Shown here one piece after another: positions 47,948-58,300 of a DNA stretch of 64,000 nucleotides (within the stretch, counting starts at the first letter, position 1; each line of letters begins with the position of its first letter). The translations under genes and the position numbers were made by a program. This stretch comes from Anaeramoeba flamelloides (taxonomy: Eukaryota > Metamonada > Anaeramoebidae): contig JANTQA010000051.1 in NCBI GenBank assembly GCA_027625915.1, forward strand, positions 2,604,501-2,668,500, in the 5' to 3' direction. A model generated the notes under the pieces. It had not been told where the DNA came from. It saw nothing but the letters and a program-made list of their open reading frames with translations, and ran no database searches.

Positions 47948-48674
47948 AATATTTCCATTTAGGATAAACTTTCATGTCCATTTTAGGCTTTAACATACCT
48001 AACAAAATTTTGTAATCAAAAATCAATTATTATTTCTTACAAATTCTCACGGTAGGGTTGAAACAACCATAATAATCCCTAGATTAAAGCGATAATAAAA
48101 AATTCTAAATAACTTTTAAATTTTAAGGAAGTACTTTCGAGTATAATCCCATAATCGCTTTTCTTGGGGTTTTTATGTTTTATCTGTTAATTTTTCTAGG
48201 TTCTTTTGTGGTTTTCTATTTTATTTTGGGAATTGTTCTAGCCTTTTTAGAGGTTTTCTTTTTTATTTGTGAAGTGTCATAGGTTTTTTTTGGGTTTCTA
48301 TTTATTTGTCAAGTGTTCTAGGTTTTTTTTAATTTTTGAAATGAACAGAAAATTTTAATAAATTTTGGGTTTATTTCAAAAAGTAAAAAAAACCTAACGA
48401 AAAGCAATAGATTTTCCAATAAATGGAAAACTCAAAAAAACATAACGAAAATCTACTAATTTCTAAAAATAAACAGAAAATTCAAAAAGGTCAACTGTGG
48501 TTTTTTTTTAATTTCAGATATTAAAAGAAAATTTATTTAATTTTTGGTTTATTTCTTAAATTAAAAAAAAAAACGTTAACATCAAAAAGATGGTTATTTT
48601 GTTGAATCTCCTCTCTTAAATAATCAATAAAAAATATATATAAATTAAAAAAATTAATAAAATATGAACTAAAT
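46811..48674. other. Spacer with H2, an AT microsatellite and F-type repeats
   Basis: 47370-47760 is element H copy 2 (CTTATTAGAATGATGA, TATCATTTTCCAAAC, TGGGTAGGTTTATTA). 47908-47944 is an (AT)n run. 48150-48560 is a cluster of family F words (GTTCTAGGTTTTTTTTAATT, GAAATGAACAGAAAATTT, AAAAAAACCTAACGAAAA), probably two or three elements nested or in tandem. No gene. Confidence 0.6.
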
Positions 48675-48899
48675 TACTGTTAATTGTAAAATAAAAAGAT
48701 CAAAAATTTCAATCAACTTTCCGAAAAAAACCCATTTCAAGAATTTAAATCAATCATCAAAAGTTCCCAATTCTAAAGGGTAAATGAATAATTGAAGCTC
48801 GATTTTAAAATTAAAAAAATTGATATGTAACATGATTTATAAATCTTTTTTTGGAAAGCTTAATGAAAATTTTGTTCCCTTTCTTCTCAACAAATAGTA
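48675..48899. mobile_element. Foldback MITE family B, copy 4
   Basis: Begins TACTGTTAATTGTAAAATAA and ends CTCAACAAATAGTAA; inner arms AATCAACTTTCC and GGAAAGCTTAATG. About 225 bp. Confidence 0.85.
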
Positions 48900-49244
48900 A
48901 CAATAAAATAAAAAATAAAATCAAATTTTTTTTTCATAAGGAATAGAATATTTCGTTCAAATTAAGTTTGTGTGTGTGTTTTAAAATTAGGGCGGGGGTA
49001 TTCTTTCATATAAAAGGTATTAAACGAACTATTTTTAACAAATTTGACTTTCAACATTTTTCTCTCTGAAAACTTTTGTGTGTGAAACCTCAAACTAAAA
49101 AAAAAAGAAAAAAATATTTTTCAAAAAAAAATCGATTTTGGATGATTTAATTTGTCAGAAATTAAGAATAATTCTGAAAATAACACAAAAAAAGACATTC
49201 AATTTCAAAACAAAGAAGTGAATGGTGATTTCAAATATTCAGAT

Positions 49245-50390
49245 TTAATCAGACTCTAAAGAATCGCTCGAATCCTTAGAACCTGTAGAACCTTTCGAAT
49301 CATTCGGATCTTTGGAATTCGAAGATTTGTCCGAGTCTGAAGAATCTTTATTACTAGAGCTTGCTTTTGAGCTTGACAAAGAGTTGACTTCGATGTCACT
49401 ATTTTTTTTGATTTGATCTGTGTTTTTATTCTTTTTCTGTGAATTTTGTTTTGGGTTTTTTTGGTTTTTTATGGAGTTGTTGCCTTTCCATGCAATCCAA
49501 ATGTAAATCCAAATAATTATACTTTCTTCAAATTTCCAAAGGAACTCAATGGCAAGGCTACACTTGGCTTGATTGAAACAGCTAATCACCATTGCAATCA
49601 AAGATTCTAAAAAGATCAGGATGGAAACCAACGAGCCAATTAAGGCAACGGTATAGATTTGTTTGATTTGGTTTTTTCTTTTCTCGTCAATTGATCCGGC
49701 AAGCTTTCCGCCATACAAAAGCTTTCGATTAAGCTTTGTGCCAACAACCACGTAGCCAATAAAGCAAACGATGGTGTACAGGCACCCCCAGATGGAGTAA
49801 ATGTAATAAGTTGAACCAGCCCAAAACACTCTGCAGATGATTTCGAAAAGGAGCCAAAAAACCATCACAGAAAAAAAGATTTTCTTAGTTGCAGGCTTGA
49901 AAAGGGCATGCTTTTGCTGTGAAAAGGAGGCCTTGAGCAAATCGAGCCATCGCAAGATGATCATCACAAGAAGAATTGCTGGTAAGCAGATCCCCAAGCC
50001 ATACAAAACAGATTCCAAAACGGGGTTAATTTCCCTGTTGCATCTGTGTGGATCGTAGCTGTAGTACACAACGGATATTATGGTAAATAAGAAGCTAATC
50101 CCGAGAGACAAGATTTTTAATTTGAAAACAGAGAAGAGCTTCCGGTTCTTATTTATCATTCTCCAGACATCGATCAGTAGATAGAGGGTTATCAAAAAGG
50201 TGATGATCGACGTGCTTAAAAAAATGTATCGGTATGGTTTAAAGCCCCCCATAAACTTGCACATGCACTGGTAGTCTTCGCGATCAAGGTTTTCTAAATA
50301 ACACCCCCCATGCGTTGCTAAGATTGTACTGTCTGACATTTTAAACTGCTTTGTGTTGTTTTGATTTCTTTTGTTTTGGTTTCGATTCAA
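49245..50390 (-). CDS. Seven-transmembrane protein with acidic Ser-rich tail
   Basis: Intronless, up to 381 aa; the Met at residue 18 (MSDSTILATHGG) is an equally good start. Seven hydrophobic helices are seen at about 54-75, 90-111, 126-148, 170-189, 196-217, 244-270 and 280-302. Cys residues at 30, 42, 44 and 117 could form extracellular disulfides. The tail (303-381) has a Gln/Lys/Asn-rich part then about 45 residues of Ser-Lys/Asp repeats, a likely phosphorylation target. The helix pattern and the RWLDLLKASF segment after helix 3 resemble THH1/TOM1/TOM3-like or divergent GPCR proteins. I cannot tell which. Ligand and coupling unknown. G+C content is higher than in the flanks. Confidence 0.75.
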   Translation of the reverse strand: MNRNQNKRNQNNTKQFKMSDSTILATHGGCYLENLDREDYQCMCKFMGGFKPYRYIFLSTSIITFLITLYLLIDVWRMINKNRKLFSVFKLKILSLGISFLFTIISVVYYSYDPHRCNREINPVLESVLYGLGICLPAILLVMIILRWLDLLKASFSQQKHALFKPATKKIFFSVMVFWLLFEIICRVFWAGSTYYIYSIWGCLYTIVCFIGYVVVGTKLNRKLLYGGKLAGSIDEKRKNQIKQIYTVALIGSLVSILIFLESLIAMVISCFNQAKCSLAIEFLWKFEESIIIWIYIWIAWKGNNSIKNQKNPKQNSQKKNKNTDQIKKNSDIEVNSLSSSKASSSNKDSSDSDKSSNSKDPNDSKGSTGSKDSSDSLESD

Positions 50391-51340
50391 TGAAAAAGTC
50401 TTCGGTTGTTTGTTTTGTTGTGTTTAGGTTTTTGTTTGAATTAAATCAGGTGATAATAAAAACAAGTTAAGATCAAAAATTAAAAAAAAAATTGATTTTT
50501 AGGAACAAACCAAAATCATTTCACAACAAAAATTTTTTATCTACTTTTTGTAAAGTAAGGAAAATTGTGGAACCAACAAATTATTATTTAACAACTTTCG
50601 AAAGATCGAATTTTTTAACCATTTTGTTCTTTTACTTTTTTTCAATTTGTAATTTCATTGACTTGGATTTGAAAAACGAATTTGGTACGTGTGTTTAAAT
50701 TGTATAAATATTTAAAATTTGCCTTTCACTTATTTTTTACAAATTAAATTTTCGATTGTCTTTTACTGCAAAATTCCATTAAATGCTTTTTTCAAAGTAC
50801 CCGAATTGTGTATCTTAAACAATATTTAACAAGTTTTTTCACAAATTCTTTTATGGTTAAAAAATTTTCAAAGCAACAATCTTTTTGATGAACAATTTTA
50901 ATCACAAAGAACCCCACCTTGGCGGAAAACAAACCGAACAATATCGAAAATTGAGATCTACTTCGAAATTAAAAATGCTTTTGAATATCGAAATTTAACA
51001 AATCAAAATTATTTTTTAATTTTTACTCATCCCATACGTTGCAAAAAACACCACTGTTTGAAAAAAAAAGAAGCAAACTTTTTTTTTTGGAAAACCGAGA
51101 AAAATTAGAAATTGTTTGGCAAAGATTGGAAAAAAAAAAAAATTATACACAAATTCTAAAACTGATGATTTTCTGAAATTGTTAACACTCAAACAAACAA
51201 AACTCAATTTCTAAATGAATATTTTGAGAAGAAAAATACACTCTTTATAGTTCTGCGAGATCAAACCAACATTTTTGAATAAAGTTTTGTCAAAACATCA
51301 ACTTAGTATGGCAAATTCATTATGGTAAGTTATATTTTTA
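50391..51340. other. Upstream region of the 7TM gene
   Basis: Contains only weak frames (50492-50698 +, 51016-51207 -), both Phe-rich. A possible ATG plus GTAAGT donor lies at 51309-51330 (ATGGCAAATTCATTATG then GTAAGT). Confidence 0.4.
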
Positions 51341-51341
51341 G

Positions 51342-51517
51342 AGGTGTCGACAAAAGTAGGAAATGTAAAATCGTTCGAGCTTTGTAAAATAGGTGGAATA
51401 AAAGTTTTTGAAGGAAATTTAAAAATTAATAATTCTCACATGCAACCACTAGATAAAAAAATCCCTCCTGTGTGGTGTGTGATTCAAAAAATCGAAATAA
51501 AGTACTTATTTTCTTGA
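51342..51517 (+). other. Exon-like open segment
   Basis: After a TTTTTAG acceptor-like site an open frame of about 58 codons runs to TGA at 51517 with balanced composition (KSFELCKIGGIKVFEG, PLDKKIPPVWCVIQKIE). It has no ATG and overlaps the end of the minus-strand frame at 51506. It may be the last exon of an unrecognised gene or chance. Confidence 0.25.
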
Positions 51518-52059
51518 GATCTTGGACTTTTCAGTTTCTAATTCAAAGAAATCTGATTTCTTTTTGATATCAAAACCAAAAATAAAATTTCTCCTTTTTG
51601 GGAATTTTCGATTTAACACATTCTCACTCTTCGTACTGAGTGGTAGAAAGGCGTCTAGATGATTGCCTCTAATATCAGATTTTTTTTTCAAAAATTCAAT
51701 AGTTTGTGACAATCTAATTTGCTTTTTAGGTCGACTTTTCAATAAATCCTCCCTTAGTTTCTGAAGAAAATTTTTATCTTCTTTCTTAAAAAAAACCTTT
51801 GCAAAATTCAAACATTATCAATAACAATTGGGCTGTGTTTTTTAGAATCAACTTACAATGAAGAATCGAATCAATTAAAATTTCTAAAAAGTGGAAATTG
51901 CAAAGTTCTTCTTTCTTATGGATCTCAAGAGATTGAGCAAACAATTTCATAATATTTGGAACAATAACTCTTCTGTCGTTGATTTATTTTCAAATTGCTT
52001 ATTCAGTACCCTTAAGACCTGATTAAACTTTGATTCCATACTTTTTTTAAAACAGTTAA
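51506..52059 (-). pseudogene. Unrecognised helical protein gene, spliced or decayed
   Basis: Three overlapping minus-strand frames follow one another: an ATG near 52040 (MESKFNQVLRVLNKQFENK), then a second frame (VIVPNIMKLFAQSLEIHKK, FLEILIDSIL) ending at a GTAAGT donor near 51857, then the 51811-51506 frame (KNFLQKLREDLLKS, then a Lys-rich end). All have a coding-like, helix-forming composition. They can be linked either by short introns or by single-base shifts (one at an eight-T run near 51790). No domain recognised. If spliced, this is a small gene; if not, a recently broken one. Confidence 0.4.
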
Positions 52060-52134
52060 AACTCGACTTATGCGATAATCACCTGAATAGAATTCCTAAA
52101 CTATAATTCTAATTAAAAGTTGTATTTCAATTTT

Positions 52135-52320
52135 TCTCAAAGGTTTATACATTATAGTCCTTATAATTTTCAGCAAACACCCCAACCAAACAAGTAAGGT
52201 ACAAAATATTTAGATAAGGCACAAAAAAAGAATATTCATAATAAAGCTCACAATTTCGTTTTTCAACTTTCAAGACTTTTCGAAAATAAAAAAAAATTGT
52301 GCCTTATATTAAAGACTAAG
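52135..52320. repeat. Possible decayed MITE family A copy
   Basis: AAGGTACAAAATATTTAGATAAGGCACAAAAAA and later TTGTGCCTTATATT recall the inner arms of family A, but the termini are not recognisable. Confidence 0.35.
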
Positions 52321-52513
52321 TTAATAAGTCACCAAATTACCGAGGAGCAATTTTTTCTATTCCATATAAAATTTAAATGAAGGATTTTTGAAATATCTTC
52401 AATTTGGATCAAAAAAACATTTTTAATATATTTTTTATAAAGTGGTTTAAATAACCCATGTTTTTGACTTGTACAAATTATTAAAATTTAACCAATTCAA
52501 AAAATATTGACTT

Positions 52514-52927
52514 GTAGAAATAAAAGAAATCAACCAATGAAATTAAAAAAATCATTTAAAGAAATAGGTGTCCTTGAAAAAATTTTTAAAAGAGAATTAT
52601 GAAGATTTTGACAGATTAAAAAGTAATTTTGAGAAAAAAAAAAATGAGAAAAAGATCTTTTTTTGGAATTTTGAGAAAAAAACATTTTCATTATTAGAAA
52701 ATTGTAAATATGAGGAAATTTTTGAAATAAAAATATTTAATATTATAGAACTATTTCAATCAATTCAAATATCTAACCTCAAAATTCAATTTAAATCCAA
52801 ACCAAGAATATATGTTTGCCTTCCTATCTTCAAATACTCAAATTCAAAAAATAAAAAAAAAAAAGAGTTAAATTTTCGTAATTATCTACAGGGTACCAAC
52901 ACAAGTTATCAACCCCCTTATAAATGA
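52514..52927 (+). other. Uncertain open frame, about 119 codons
   Basis: A frame from about 52571 to 52927 has a Lys/Phe/Glu-rich but varied composition (ENYEDFDRLKSNFEKK, FFWNFEKKTFSLLENCKYEE, KPRIYVCLPIFKYSN) and ends in QGTNTSYQPPYK. It lacks an ATG; an overlapping frame starting at 52538 has one (MKLKKSFKEIGVLEKIFK). It may be a broken small gene or an exon. No family recognised. Confidence 0.35.
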
Positions 52928-53064
52928 AAAATTCAAAAGAAATATTTTGATATCCAAACCCAATCACCCTTATTAATAAACTTGAAAATGAAAAATAATA
53001 ACATTTATTTAGTTATTTAGAGAAATACACAATTAAAGAAAATTTATCAAATTAAAAAAAGAGA

Positions 53065-53264
53065 ATACATTCAATTCCACTTTTAAGGAACAAACTTTCA
53101 AGGAAATTTAAGGCACAAAAAAATCTCAAATTAAAGCACAAAATTTGTAATTTTTTTTTTACAATTTATTTTACTAGAATCTGAATTTTGTGCTTTAATT
53201 TGAGATTTTTATTGTGCTTTAAATTTTGTTGCAAGTTTGTGCCTTAAAGGTGAAACCGACTGTA
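53065..53264. mobile_element. Foldback MITE family A, copy 5
   Basis: Arms TACATTCAATTCCACTTTTA and TTAAAGGTGAAACCGACTGT; inner AAATTTAAGGCACAAAAAAA and the inverse. Inserted in repeat M3. Confidence 0.9.
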
Positions 53265-53275
53265 AGAAAAACAAT

Positions 53276-53304
53276 TAATATATATATATATATATATATA
53301 TATT
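53276..53304. repeat. (TA)n microsatellite
   Basis: About 13 TA units immediately right of MITE A5. Confidence 0.95.
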
Positions 53305-53455
53305 ATCATTTTCATACACAAATAGAAACTATCCGCGCCCCGAATAGACCAGATGAGCAAAAACAGGATAGAAAAATTATTGGTAATAAACAAGAATTCC
53401 ACAATCCGCGATTAAGAATAGATATTGTGAAAAATAATAACATTTTCGAGTAAAA

Positions 53456-54110
53456 AAAAAATACACTAATTTCAAATACCCACAATAAATAAAACCCACT
53501 TTAAGACATCGTATAGTCTATGATTTTTTTACCATTGGGTTATACATAATTGGTAAATTGTCTACAAAAATCTTATTAATTATTAAAAACGGACTATGCT
53601 TTTCTCTTTATTTTGATATATTTAGTTCTTTTGGGGGTTTCTTTGAATTTAAAACCTCACCCCCCCCCCCCATAAAAGTGATGTGCAGAATATTAATTTT
53701 ATTTAATTTGGTATTTTTTTGTTCATAATTTTCAAATATTAAATTATTTGATTTAATTGTTTTTACCGGGAGTATAACTTGACAAATTTCTTAAATAAGA
53801 AATAAAAAAAAAAAATTTAAAAAAAAATAAAAATAAAACATTAAAAATTTTCTAATAATAAAATCCAAGATGTAATGAAAAGCCACTTAGAGACTTGTGA
53901 CCCATTGGGAAAAAAATACATTTTTTCTTAGTTTGTCAATTACTATTAAATTCAAAAAAAAGTTTAAAATTTTGCTTTTTTTTTCATTGTGATAATTTTT
54001 TTTATTACAGATTTGAAAAAAGCATTTTATTCGTTTAAATTTTATAAAACTTTGTAATTTTGGTTTACCCCAAATGATATTTATTGGGTCTATTTTAATA
54101 GTAGAAGTTA

Positions 54111-54112
<2 letters not shown>
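53456..54112. other. A+T-rich spacer
   Basis: Includes a C10-type run at 53659-53669. Nothing gene-like seen. Confidence 0.6.

Positions 54113-54149
<37 letters not shown>
54113..54149. repeat. (TA)n microsatellite beside MITE A6
   Basis: About 17 uninterrupted TA units, ending 15 bp before MITE A6. A5 and A6 thus both lie beside TA runs. Confidence 0.95.
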
Positions 54150-54152
<3 letters not shown>

Positions 54153-54163
54153 GAAATTAAATT

Positions 54164-54364
54164 ATAATCAGTTCCAATTTTAAGCCATAAACTTTCAACC
54201 ATTTTAAGTCATATAAAAAATCTCAAACTAAGGTATATTTTTCAGTGAATTTTTTTTTACACTTTTTATTTGATTAGAATATGAATTTTGTGCTGTAGTT
54301 TGAGATTTTTTTTGTATCTTCAATTTTGTTCAAAATTTGGGACTTAAAAGTGATGTCGACTGTA
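54164..54364. mobile_element. Foldback MITE family A, copy 6
   Basis: Arms ATAATCAGTTCCAATTTTAA and TTAAAAGTGATGTCGACTGT. More diverged inside (TTTTAAGTCATATAAAA in place of the usual AAGGCACAAAA). Confidence 0.8.
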
Positions 54365-55342
54365 GAAAAAATTTAAACTCTTTTTAAAATTATCAGTATT
54401 TTACATAAAGTGGGGCAAATTTATTTTAAAATATAATTATTAAAATAAATCTTCAAAAAAGTATTTAAATATTCAAAATCATTAACTACAATTTAAGATT
54501 ATTCAAGTAAAATTTGTTTTTTTGATTTAATCACAACAATGATACTTTCCAAAATTAAATCGCAATATAATACAGTCCCACCTATCTAACGTCGCACAAC
54601 AAAATAGAACCATTCTAAAAAAATTTTTAAGCGAATTTGAATCAAAACCAAAATACTGTATCATGGTAGATTATAACTCTTGCCAATTTCATTTATATTA
54701 TATTTTTTAAAATATCCTCGATTTGTGATAACTTGCCTCATTAACTTTGAATTCGATCTGATCTGTAATTGGCATTAGAGGCAATCAAACTATATTTTGA
54801 AATTTTTGGATTTGGACGGAAAAATTATAAAAAAATATAATCGATCAAATATGTTGTATTTCTTTCGAATCCAAAATTAAACGAATTCTGAATTTCCTTG
54901 AAGAGGGATATATTAAAGATAATGGATTGAAAAGTATGTTGTGTTTCAAATGATTTTGAACAATAAAATCGGAGAGTTTCATGAGGAAGGCCATTTTTGA
55001 ACCAAATACTTAAATTTGATCTTCTTTCTGAAAGTCAATTGTATCAAAACTCAAATACTTAAAGCCACCAAATAAGGAGTACAAAACCCAGTTTCTTCAT
55101 AAAACATAATAAATTTTAATCTAATTTTATTTTTATTTCTGACGTAGCTATTTTCAATTAAAAAATGTCTCAAATAAAGTTTTCAAAATAAGCTCTAATA
55201 TTCAATGAGAAACTTCAGAATGCCTCTTTTCCAGAGTTTGATTCACAAAAACTTTTCCCACACACCTTGTTCCAACAACTATAATATTGAAAATAACTTC
55301 ATTTTTTTTAAATAACCTTAATTTTCAAAATATTTCTAATAC
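54365..55342. other. Upstream region of the RtcB gene
   Basis: TACAGTCCCACCTATCTAAC at about 54572 looks like one end of a pogo/Tigger-type transposon, but no matching opposite end was found. The rest is A+T-rich and should include the RtcB promoter. Confidence 0.4.
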
Positions 55343-58300
55343 ATGTCCAAAAGTAATTTCTTATTTAATTTTTGTTTAGTTCAAAGACAAACAAGAAACT
55401 TTAATTTTCTTCCTTCTTTTCTTTTTTTTTTTAATCTTCAAACAAGAAAAACAACAAAAACAAAAAAAGCCTTTAAAAGAAGAAGAATTATCAACAATTA
55501 CCATAACAGGCAAATACTCTGAAGCAATTGTTTACACACCCAAACTTGACAAGGAAACACATGTACAAATAAAAGCAACAATGGATCATGTAGCTTTTGA
55601 GGGATCCAAAGTTAGAATCATGCCAGATGTACATGCGGGTGCGGGATCGGTTATTGGGTTTACAGCAACAGTTACTGATAAAGTTATTCCTAATATTGTT
55701 GGTGTTGGTATGATTTTGTCAAATTTCCTTTTTTAACTTTCTTTTAATTCGATCAGCCCATTTCTTACTTAATTTGTCAAACCCTGGAAAATAACGTTGT
55801 TCTATTTTACTGTAATGAGGTTTTCAAATTATTTCTCTGTTTCTTTTTTTTTAAAAGGCCATTGTTCTTGTTGCTTTTAAAAAAAATTAATTTGATTTTG
55901 AACAATAGTAACACGTTGAAAAATCAAAGTGTTTCAGGAACGAGATCACACAACTTAATCGTTCTGGAATAAAATTGTCACTTCAGTTTTAATGGGAAAA
56001 AAACAGTGAATCTTTTCATTTACTAATATTTTTTTAATCATTTTAATCCTTTCACTTTAAAACAAAAACCAAGGTCCAAAAGTTAAATTGATTATTAGAA
56101 TCAAAATAGAATTCAAAGCATCAAATAAAACCAAAATTTAAGCATTCTCAATTTCCCAAATTTTAGATTTTAATTATAAAAATTTGAATAAAAGTTAATT
56201 TTTCGATTTTTTGATGGTCTGCTTTTCTCTATTTTATGTAAAATTGGCCTCAAGATTTAGTCAATAAATATTAATCCAGTTTGAGGAATTTCAGTTTCGT
56301 ATGCCTTCATTTATCAGTAAAAAATTAGAAAAAAAATAATTGAAAAATTTTCCTTTTCAAATACCATCTTTGGATTAAAACCAATATGACAATTTTTTTA
56401 CAGAATGGCAAAGTTGAATTTGGACAGAGACTCACTGTTTTGTTAAAAACCGCAATTAAGGATTGGCACTCCGCACGAATTCCTATTCTACAATAGCAAC
56501 GCCAACTATCAATGTTAGTTAAGGTAAATACGATCTTTGATCCACCAATTAAAATTATTTTTTCAAAAATGGTGTTTTATGCTTTTTTTTTTTTTGTTTT
56601 TATTTTTGGTTCTACTTTAAAACCTCACATACAACGTCATTTTAAAATGCACCTAAGAAGATATTCATTCAATTAGTTTTTCATTTAAGTCAGTTATGAA
56701 TATTTTGCTATTAATTACTCAGTGGAATTCAATAATTTCAATACTATTCTAAATTACACTTTTGTAAAAAATTTTGAAGTTTGTGATCTTTCGAAAAAAA
56801 AATGAAATGGAAAATGAATTGGAAAATCGAATAAAAAGTAAGAGAAGTTTTATTTTGTTTTGTTTGTAAATTATTTTGGTTAATATTAATTGGAGTTGGT
56901 TAGTATATTTGCAAAGATTTCTTTTAGTTGTCTTGATTGTGTCTAATTCTTTTCTTAGTTTGTTTTTACTCCCTTTGTTTTAATTTCTCGACGATTTCAG
57001 GTTGGGTTAATAAAGTACCTGCTAAATGGATTCTTTTTGAAGGTGTGGAAACTGAGGATTTATTATTAATCTTCAGGCTAAATCCTGTTTTCTCTGGGTT
57101 TAGTGGATAGATACCAGTGTGTTTAAAGGCGGAAATAATATTTTTAAATGTAAAAGCAACTTGCATCCCATCTTTTGCATTAGTAACAAAGTGAGTAAAG
57201 GACTTTGGAATGTCTTGACGTTTAAGATGATTTTTTAATGAACAAAATATCCCACAGTCAAGTGGTTGATAAATGTGTGTTCCGTTGGCTGGAAAACAAA
57301 CTATATCGATACCATGTTTAATTGCCAATTCGCATGTTCTAACATCAAAATGTGATTTATGACCATCTAATGTTAATAATGCCGGGTGGTTAGAATTGAG
57401 TCGATTTCTTGTTTTTTCTAAAAATGGGATGAATGTTTTTAACATCCATAAATGATAAATATCTCTATCAATGAATCCTGAATTTGTTTGAACAAAATCT
57501 AATTGGACTAAATGATTTTGGAGAATTAATTTGCTTGGTATTGTTTTCAGTTTACTGATAATTAGAGTTGGTAAACTTGAACCATCAGAAGAAACACAAC
57601 AAACTGCAGAAATATGAAATGAGCTTTTTTCCAAATTTCGTTTTGGTTTTTGAATTTGGACATACGACCTTCATTGATAATCTATTTGAATCATTACAGA
57701 TGGGAGTTTCATCCATATTAAAGATAAATTCAGGTGGGTAATGATATTTTTCGAATAAGGCCTTCATTAGCCACCAATAACGATTAACTTCAATTTGTGA
57801 AACTTCTGTTCTTTTTTTTTCAATTTGCGAAGAGTTACCAAGTTTTATTTTATTTCTTTTTGACCAACTATAAATCCATTGATGACTTAAAATACAATCT
57901 TCTGGGTTATAGTTCTGCATGTTTTTCAATCGATTTTTCTTGATTATCCTATTTGCTTTACATACAACTTCTCGAATAGTTGGTGATTTATTTTGTTCGC
58001 ATTTTTTCAAAATGACTTTTTTTAAAAGTTCTTCTTCATTTTCTAAAAGTTTTGCTGGTCTTCCAACCTTCTTTACGTTTTTTTCTTTCAAGTATGTCTT
58101 TTTTCGATACAAAAAAGAGTTTTGTTTTACACCAAAATATTTGCAAATTTCCGAGTCTTTTATTTTAAGTTTCTTTTCATTTTCCAAAATTATTGATAAT
58201 CTTGCTGCCTTTTCGAGTTTATCTTTCATATTTCGAAATTCTGAACTTGATACATATTTTGAAAGGTCAGTATTATTCTTCAAATTCATATGTTAAATAC

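Larger units (their letters stand above)
53005..53455 (+). repeat. Repeat family M, copy 3, interrupted by MITE A5
   Basis: 53005-53065 matches the left part and 53325-53455 the right part of 28437-28640. Between them lie A5 and a (TA)n run. The right part keeps an open frame (DRKIIGNKQEFHNPRLRIDI) suggesting that the parent repeat once coded for protein. Confidence 0.55.

Noticed and set aside
54572-54620. Possible pogo/Tigger terminal sequence ACAGTCCCACCTATCTAACG
   Set aside because: No inverted partner or transposase found nearby; cannot be bounded as an element.
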